From: Streptomyces eurocidicus
GTDB lineage: Bacteria; Actinomycetota; Actinomycetes; Streptomycetales; Streptomycetaceae
DNA: 64,000 bases
Assembly (NCBI RefSeq): GCF_002891295.1
Contig: NZ_LGUI01000001.1
Coordinates: 372,001 to 436,000, forward strand
Direction of reading: 5' to 3'
In this document: positions 59,360 to 64,000 of the stretch, in pieces
How positions within the stretch are numbered: the first letter of the stretch is position 1
How the letters are laid out: every line of letters begins with the position of its first letter
Notes under the pieces: model-generated
What the model saw: only the letters and a program-made list of their open reading frames with translations
Databases searched by the model: none
Told to the model about the DNA's origin: nothing
Program-made: the position numbers and the translations under genes

Positions 59360-60051
59360 CGCGGGCACGCGGCGCGCGCGCCCTGGGCGCGCTGCTCCTC
59401 GCCGGGCTGCTCGCGGCGCTCGGCGCCGCGCCCGCGCAGGCGGCGGGGTACCGGTACTGGTCGTTCTGGGAGAGCTCCGGCGACGGCTGGGCGTACGCCA
59501 CGCAGGGCCCGTCCACGGCGCGGCCCGGCGACGGCTCCGTCATCGGCTTCCGGTTCGCCGTCAGCACGGACTCCAAGGACGCCGCGAAGCCGCGCGCCGC
59601 GGCCGACTTCGGCGCCGTGTGCGACGGCACGCCGGAGGAGGACGGCCGCAAGCGGGTCGCGGTCGTCGTCGACTTCGGCACGCCCGCCGACGCGCCCGGC
59701 GGCGAGACGCCGCCCGGGCAGCGGACGGCGTGCGCGCGGGTGACCGAGGACGCGAGCGCCGGCGAGGCCCTCGCGGCCGTCGCGAAGCCGCTGCGCTACG
59801 ACTCGTCGGCGCTGCTGTGCGGCATCGCGGGCTACCCGGGTTCGGGCTGCGGCGAGCAGGTCGGCGCGCAGGAGCCGAGGAAGGAGAAGGGGAGCTCCAC
59901 GCCCTCCTCCCCCAAGGACCCGGGCAACACCGCGGCGCCCGGGGGCGCGGACGACGACGGCGGTCCCTCGGCCGGTCTGATCGGTGGCGTCGCCGCCGTG
60001 GTCGTGCTCGGTGCCGCCGCCGTGTGGCAGGCGCGCCGCCGCCGCGGATGA
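59356..60051 (+). CDS. Secreted, C-terminally anchored protein (SCO2322-like) of the B12 operon
   Basis: 231 residues with a signal peptide (ending AQA, about residue 31), a beta-rich domain (YRYWSFWESSGDGWAYATQGP, VIGFRFAVSTD) with two conserved Cys pairs, a polar Ser/Pro/Gly linker and a C-terminal membrane helix (LIGGVAAVVVLGAAAVW) with RRRRG. Coupled to the upstream gene by GTGA overlap and to the ECF T gene by ATGA. I recall this family from Streptomyces, under the locus name SCO2322. Its place suggests the second extracellular part of a cobalamin uptake system. No catalytic motif seen. Confidence 0.78.
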   Translation: MTRARGARALGALLLAGLLAALGAAPAQAAGYRYWSFWESSGDGWAYATQGPSTARPGDGSVIGFRFAVSTDSKDAAKPRAAADFGAVCDGTPEEDGRKRVAVVVDFGTPADAPGGETPPGQRTACARVTEDASAGEALAAVAKPLRYDSSALLCGIAGYPGSGCGEQVGAQEPRKEKGSSTPSSPKDPGNTAAPGGADDDGGPSAGLIGGVAAVVVLGAAAVWQARRRRG

Positions 60052-61598
60052 GCGAACGTACGGCGCCGGGGCGGGACGGCGGGCGCGGTGGCCGCACGGC
60101 CGCCGCCCCGCTCACCGGCCGCGCGGGCGCGCTGCACGCCGGGGCGTGGTGGGTCTGGGCCCTGGGCCTCGCGACCGCCGCGTCCCGCACCACGAACCCG
60201 CTGCTGCTCGGCCTGCTGATCGGCGTCGCCGGGTACGTGGTGGCGGCGCGGCGCACGGACGCGCCGTGGGCCCGCTCGTACGGCGCGTTCCTCAAGATCG
60301 GTCTGTTCGTCATCGGGATCCGGCTGGTCTTCGCCGTGGCGCTCGGCTCGCCGATCCCGGGCACGCACACCCTCGTCACCCTGCCGGAGGTCCCGCTCCC
60401 CGACTGGGCGAAGGGGGTGCGGATCGGCGGCCGGGTGACCGCCGAGGGACTGATGTTCGCGTTCTACGACGGGCTGAAGCTGGCCACGCTGCTGATCTGC
60501 GTCGGCGCGGCGAACGCGCTCGCGAACCCGGCACGGCTGCTGAAGTCCCTGCCGGGCGCGCTGTACGAGGCGGGGGTGGCGATCGTCGTCGCGATGACGT
60601 TCGCGCCGAACCTGGTGGCGGACGTGCAGCGGCTGCGCGCCGCGCGCAGGCTGCGCGGCCGCCCGGACCACGGCCTCAAGGCCCTGCTCCAGGTGGGGCT
60701 GCCGGTGCTGGAGGGCGCTCTGGAGCGTTCCGTGGCGCTGGCGGCGGCGATGGACGCCCGGGGGTACGGCCGTACGGCGCGGGTCCCGCGCGCGGTGCGG
60801 CATACGACGAACGTCCTCACCCTGGGCGGGCTGCTCGGCGTCTGCGCCGGGACCTACGGCTCGCTGGCCGACGAGGGAGCGGGCTACGGCCTGCCCCTGC
60901 TCCTCGCGGGCCTCGCGGCCGCCCTGGCCGGCCTGTGGCTGGGCGGCCGCCGCTCGGTCCGCTCCCGCTACCGCCCGGACCGCTGGGGCGCCCGTGCCTG
61001 GCTGGTGTCGGGATCCGGCGCGGCGGTGGCGGCCCTGATGATCTGGGCGAACGCCTACGCCCCCGCCGCCCTGCACCCCCCGGCGGTCCCGCTGACCGCC
61101 CCGGAACTGCCGCTGTGGCCGGCGGTGTCGATCCTCCTGGGCCTGCTCCCGGCACTGGCGGCCCCGGCACCGGCCCGGGCCGCCGACCGGCCGGCGGCCG
61201 GGACGGACGTCCTGTCCCGCCCGGCGGCGGGTGACGGCGCGCCCGCGTCCCGGCCCCGGCCGGGACGCCCCGCGGCGGGGGCGGCCGGAGCGGACACCGG
61301 CACGGCGCGCCGGCTCCGCCTCGCCGACGGGCCGACCGCCCCTGGGGAGGGGCACGGTTCCCCGGCCGGGGCCCGGCCCGCCGAAGCCGGCGCCCCCGTC
61401 CACCCCCGCCCGAGGGCCGGAGGCCGGGCCGGAGAACACCGTCCGTCCGCCCGGACGGAGCCCGACGCATTCGACCCGCCCGACGCCCCCGTCCACCCCT
61501 CCCCCGCACGTCCCGCGCATCCCCCTGGTGACGGCACCGCCGCCGACCCCACCACTCCCCCGGGCCCCGCGCCCGGTCGCAAGGAGGCCCCTCAGTGA
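60048..61598 (+). CDS. Energy-coupling factor transporter transmembrane component (EcfT/CbiQ-like), long tail
   Basis: 516 residues. Residues 20-360 form the EcfT membrane domain with six to eight helices and the coupling-helix motif of the family (AAAMDARGYGRT, with A-R-G) that touches the ATPases. The last 150 residues are disordered, rich in Pro, Ala, Gly and Arg, and longer than in usual EcfT proteins. It couples ATP hydrolysis to the substrate-binding S component. Start ATGA overlaps the previous stop, and its own stop overlaps the ATPase start (GTGA). Confidence 0.9.
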   Translation: MSERTAPGRDGGRGGRTAAAPLTGRAGALHAGAWWVWALGLATAASRTTNPLLLGLLIGVAGYVVAARRTDAPWARSYGAFLKIGLFVIGIRLVFAVALGSPIPGTHTLVTLPEVPLPDWAKGVRIGGRVTAEGLMFAFYDGLKLATLLICVGAANALANPARLLKSLPGALYEAGVAIVVAMTFAPNLVADVQRLRAARRLRGRPDHGLKALLQVGLPVLEGALERSVALAAAMDARGYGRTARVPRAVRHTTNVLTLGGLLGVCAGTYGSLADEGAGYGLPLLLAGLAAALAGLWLGGRRSVRSRYRPDRWGARAWLVSGSGAAVAALMIWANAYAPAALHPPAVPLTAPELPLWPAVSILLGLLPALAAPAPARAADRPAAGTDVLSRPAAGDGAPASRPRPGRPAAGAAGADTGTARRLRLADGPTAPGEGHGSPAGARPAEAGAPVHPRPRAGGRAGEHRPSARTEPDAFDPPDAPVHPSPARPAHPPGDGTAADPTTPPGPAPGRKEAPQ

Positions 61599-62536
61599 TC
61601 CGGTTCGAGCAGGTGTCCGTCTCGTACGACGGGGCGGGCGCGCCCGCGTTGCGCGGGGTGGACCTCACCGTGCCCGAGGGGGAGCTGTGTCTGCTCGTCG
61701 GCCCGTCCGGGGCCGGCAAGTCGACCCTGCTGGGCACGGTCAGCGGCCTCGTACCGCACTTCACCGGCGGCACCCTGCACGGCCGGGTCACCGTCGCGGG
61801 CCGCGACACCCGCACCCACCGGCCGCGCGAGCTGGCCGACGTCGTGGGGACCGTGGGGCAGGACCCGCTGGCCCACTTCGTCACCGACACCGTCGAGGAC
61901 GAGCTCGCCTACGGCATGGAGTCCCTCGGCCTCGCGCCCGGCGTGATGCGCCGCCGCGTCGAGGAGACCCTCGACCTGCTGGGCCTCGCCGCCCTGCGCG
62001 ACCGTCCCATCGCCACCCTGTCGGGCGGGCAGCAGCAGCGCGTGGCCATCGGTTCCGTGCTGACCACCCACCCCCGGGTGCTGGTCCTGGACGAGCCGAC
62101 GTCCGCCCTCGACCCGGGCGCCGCCGAGGAGGTCCTGGCCGTGCTCCAGCGGCTGGTGCACGACCTGGGCACGACGGTGCTGATGGCCGAGCACCGGCTG
62201 GAGCGGGTCGTGCAGTACGCGGACCAGGTCCTCCTGCTGCCCGCGCCCGGCGCGGCACCGGTCCTCGGCGACCCCGCCGCGCTCATGGCCGTGTCACCCG
62301 TCCAGCCGCCCGTCGTGGCGCTCGGGCGACTCGCCGGCTGGTCGCCGCCGCCCCTGTCCGTACGGGACGCCCGCCGCAGGGCCGCCCCGCTGCGGGAGCG
62401 GCTGGCACAGCTGGCGCCACCGGCCGGGCCGGATCCCGCCGGCGCGCCCGCCCCGGCCGGACGCCCGCCGCCCCGCGCCGCGCCCGCTTCCCGCGCCGTT
62501 CCCCGCGCCCCTCCCCCGGTGGCCCCGCCGAGGTGA
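61595..62536 (+). CDS. ECF transporter ATPase, first nucleotide-binding domain
   Basis: 313 residues. ATP-binding subunit of the energy-coupling factor: Walker A VGPSGAGKSTLL, ABC signature LSGGQQQRVAI, Walker B VLVLDEPTSALD and the switch region LMAEHRLERV. A Pro/Ala-rich tail (about 245-313) precedes the stop, which is a TGA inside GTGA. In relatives the same protein continues into a second ATPase domain. Here that second domain lies in another frame and starts at the overlapping GTG, so either the gene is split in two coupled cistrons or a one-base shift has broken a fusion. Confidence 0.9.
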   Translation: MIRFEQVSVSYDGAGAPALRGVDLTVPEGELCLLVGPSGAGKSTLLGTVSGLVPHFTGGTLHGRVTVAGRDTRTHRPRELADVVGTVGQDPLAHFVTDTVEDELAYGMESLGLAPGVMRRRVEETLDLLGLAALRDRPIATLSGGQQQRVAIGSVLTTHPRVLVLDEPTSALDPGAAEEVLAVLQRLVHDLGTTVLMAEHRLERVVQYADQVLLLPAPGAAPVLGDPAALMAVSPVQPPVVALGRLAGWSPPPLSVRDARRRAAPLRERLAQLAPPAGPDPAGAPAPAGRPPPRAAPASRAVPRAPPPVAPPR

Positions 62537-63279
62537 CGGGCCTCGCCGTCCGGCACGGCCGGGTGGTCGCGCTGCGGGACGTCGGGCTGTCGGTACGGGC
62601 GGGCGAGACCGTCGCGCTCATGGGCCGCAACGGCGCCGGGAAGTCCACGCTGCTGCGCACCCTGGTCGGCATGCACAAGCCCGCCGCCGGGACCGTGCGC
62701 GTGGGCGGGGCCGTCCCCCTGGACACGCCGCCCGCGGAACTGCTGCGCCACGTCGGCCTCGTGCCGCAGGAGCCGCGCGACCTGCTGTGCGCCGACACGG
62801 TCGCGGCGGAGTGCGCGGCGGCCGACGGCGACGCGGCCGCCGTCCCGGGCACGTGCCGGGGCCTGGTCTCGGAGCTGCTGCCGGACGTGGCCGACGCGAC
62901 CCACCCGCGCGACCTGTCCGAGGGCCAGCGGCTCGCGCTCGCCCTCGCGATCGTGCTGACGGCCCGTCCGCCGCTGATCCTGCTGGACGAGCCGACCCGG
63001 GGCCTCGACTACGCGGCCAAGGCCCGCCTGGTGGAGATCCTGCGCGGCCTGGCCGCCGACGGCCACGCGATCGTGCTGGCCACGCACGACGTGGAGCTGG
63101 CGGCGGAACTGGCGCACCGGGTCGTGGTCGTCGCCGACGGCGAGATCGTCGCGGACGGCCCGACGGCGGAGGTCGTGGTGGCGTCCCCGGCGTTCGCGCC
63201 GCAGGTGGCGAAGGTCCTGGCGCCCTTGCCGTGGCTCACGGTCCCTCAGGTGCGGCGGTCGCTGGAGGCGGGGGCATGA
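62533..63279 (+). CDS. ECF transporter ATPase, second nucleotide-binding domain
   Basis: 248 residues from the GTG at 62533, directly inside the previous stop. Walker A MGRNGAGKSTLL, Walker B LILLDEPTRGLD and switch LATHDVELAAEL are intact. The signature is LSEGQRLALALA, so the conserved second Gly is replaced by Glu, a common feature of one partner in ECF ATPase pairs. No strong ribosome site lies in front, and the coupling overlap may suffice. If the linker frame change is a sequencing error, this is the C-terminal half of one 560-residue double ATPase. Confidence 0.85.
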   Translation: MTGLAVRHGRVVALRDVGLSVRAGETVALMGRNGAGKSTLLRTLVGMHKPAAGTVRVGGAVPLDTPPAELLRHVGLVPQEPRDLLCADTVAAECAAADGDAAAVPGTCRGLVSELLPDVADATHPRDLSEGQRLALALAIVLTARPPLILLDEPTRGLDYAAKARLVEILRGLAADGHAIVLATHDVELAAELAHRVVVVADGEIVADGPTAEVVVASPAFAPQVAKVLAPLPWLTVPQVRRSLEAGA

Positions 63280-64000
63280 CGGAGAGCCGTGACGCCCGGG
63301 AGGCGTCGGAGGAAGGGCCGCGGGACGAGGCGGGGGCGCACGGGCGCGACGGCGGAGCCGCCTCCTCGCCCGGCGGCCTGCCCGCCGCCCACCCGACGGC
63401 GCCGCAGGAAGGCGACACCGGTCCGGCACCCGGCGGCTCGTACGCCCGCCGGACCGTACGCCCTCCCGTCACCGACCGCCAGGTACGGGCCGTCCGGCTC
63501 GGCCCGAGGTCCGTGGCCGCGCTGGTGCTGGTCTCCGCCATCGGCGTCGCCGCCTTCGGCTGGCCGCTGCTCGCCGGTTCCGCCTCCGGGCTCGCCCACT
63601 CCAAGGACGCGCCGTGGCTGTTCGCGGCGCTGCTGCCGATGCTGCTCGCGGTCGTGGTGGCGACGATCTCCGACGCCGGGCTCGACGCCAAGGCCATCGC
63701 CATGCTCGGCGTGCTCGCGGCGGCAGGCGCGGCGCTGCGGCCGCTGGGCGCGGGCACGGCCGGCATCGAGCCGATGTTCTTCCTGATGGTGCTGTCCGGC
63801 CGGGTCCTGGGCCCCGGCTTCGGCTTCGTCCTGGGCGCCGTCTCGATGTTCGCGTCCGCGCTGCTGACCGGCGGGGTCGGGCCCTGGATGCCGTTCCAGA
63901 TGCTGGCCATGGGCTGGGTGGCGATGGGCGCCGGCCTGCTGCCGGGGCCGGACCGGCTGCGCGGCGCCCGCGAGACGGCGCTGCTCGCCGTCTACGGGGC
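63276..64000 (+). CDS. ECF transporter S component, truncated by the window end
   Basis: At least 241 residues, still open at base 64000. An 80-residue polar head rich in Gly, Ala and Glu is followed by the membrane domain: LGPRSVAALVLVSAIGVAAF, LLPMLLAVVVATISD, VLAAAGAALRPLGAGTAGIEPMFFLMVLSGRVLGPGFGFVLGAV and FQMLAMGWVAMGAGLLPG. This is the usual S-component layout (substrate-binding membrane protein) of the EcfS family. Start ATGA overlaps the ATPase stop. Under the B12 riboswitch its likely substrate is cobalamin or a precursor, by context only. Confidence 0.88.
   Translation, partial: MTESRDAREASEEGPRDEAGAHGRDGGAASSPGGLPAAHPTAPQEGDTGPAPGGSYARRTVRPPVTDRQVRAVRLGPRSVAALVLVSAIGVAAFGWPLLAGSASGLAHSKDAPWLFAALLPMLLAVVVATISDAGLDAKAIAMLGVLAAAGAALRPLGAGTAGIEPMFFLMVLSGRVLGPGFGFVLGAVSMFASALLTGGVGPWMPFQMLAMGWVAMGAGLLPGPDRLRGARETALLAVYG

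Noticed and set aside
1..64000. tRNA genes, rRNA genes, transposases and replication origins
   Set aside because: I looked for cloverleaf cores, conserved rRNA blocks, transposase motifs and DnaA-box clusters and saw none that I could support by eye.

Overview
The window is chromosomal DNA of a Streptomyces or very close relative. GC is very high with strong GC bias at third codon positions, GTG starts and 4-bp ATGA/GTGA gene overlaps are frequent, and marker genes are present: a SapB-type ram lanthipeptide cluster, mycothiol-dependent and F420-dependent enzymes, actinobacterial iron boxes, an actinobacterial-type RNase P RNA and a bifunctional RNase H/acid phosphatase. Most of it looks like core chromosome. 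It contains no transposase, integrase, rRNA or CRISPR array that I can see, and I found no tRNA.

Region by region. 0-5 kb: iron acquisition, with the 3' end of a heme/iron ABC ATPase and efeO-efeB-efeU behind two iron-box-like palindromes. 5-13 kb: housekeeping and accessory genes (primase-polymerase-like protein, TetR with a 35-bp operator, dimethylarginine hydrolase behind a perfect inverted repeat, Rsm22-like methyltransferase, MFS pump, PhoD-like phosphatase). 13-14 kb: two tandem small Ig-like proteins, the first with a Gln-rich head. 14.1-16.9 kb: a sulfatase-fold enzyme and a sugar nucleotidyltransferase divergent from an XRE regulator with a beta-rich C-terminal domain. 17.0-17.4 kb: rnpB on the minus strand. 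17.5-29.5 kb: mostly core genes plus a siderophore-binding lipoprotein under a clear iron box. 29.8-33 kb: SDR, zinc alcohol dehydrogenase and MaoC hydratase behind a perfect KstR-type operator. 33-42 kb: two-component system, a G-rich repeat tract, methyltransferase, amidase, membrane protein, F420 oxidoreductase, M1 peptidase and a maleylpyruvate-isomerase-fold enzyme. 42-46.2 kb: alpha-toroid protein, methyltransferase and glycosyltransferase divergent from a KstR-like TetR regulator with a second KstR-type site. 46.3-54.2 kb: ramR and ramC-ramS-ramA-ramB, the SapB-type class III lanthipeptide system. 54.6-57.7 kb: aldehyde dehydrogenase/ferredoxin divergent from a metallo-beta-lactamase-fold enzyme with a PGTP-repeat head. 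57.8-64 kb: a cobalamin riboswitch followed by a translationally coupled operon of two surface-anchored proteins and an ECF transporter, cut by the window end.

Three things stand out. (1) The B12-riboswitch operon joins two membrane-anchored extracellular proteins, one an alpha-toroid recalling eukaryotic intrinsic factor, to an ECF transporter. This is a candidate surface capture-and-import system for cobalamin. (2) The ram cluster carries long in-frame repeats in the interdomain linkers of both ramC and ramB, and ramC changes frame inside its linker. (3) Four genes change reading frame in GC-rich low-complexity linkers or tails (MFS pump, the 27-29 kb gene, ramC, the ECF ATPase). That pattern fits either base-calling indels or real variation, and the raw reads would decide.

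All calls come from reading the sequence and remembered family features. No database search was run.
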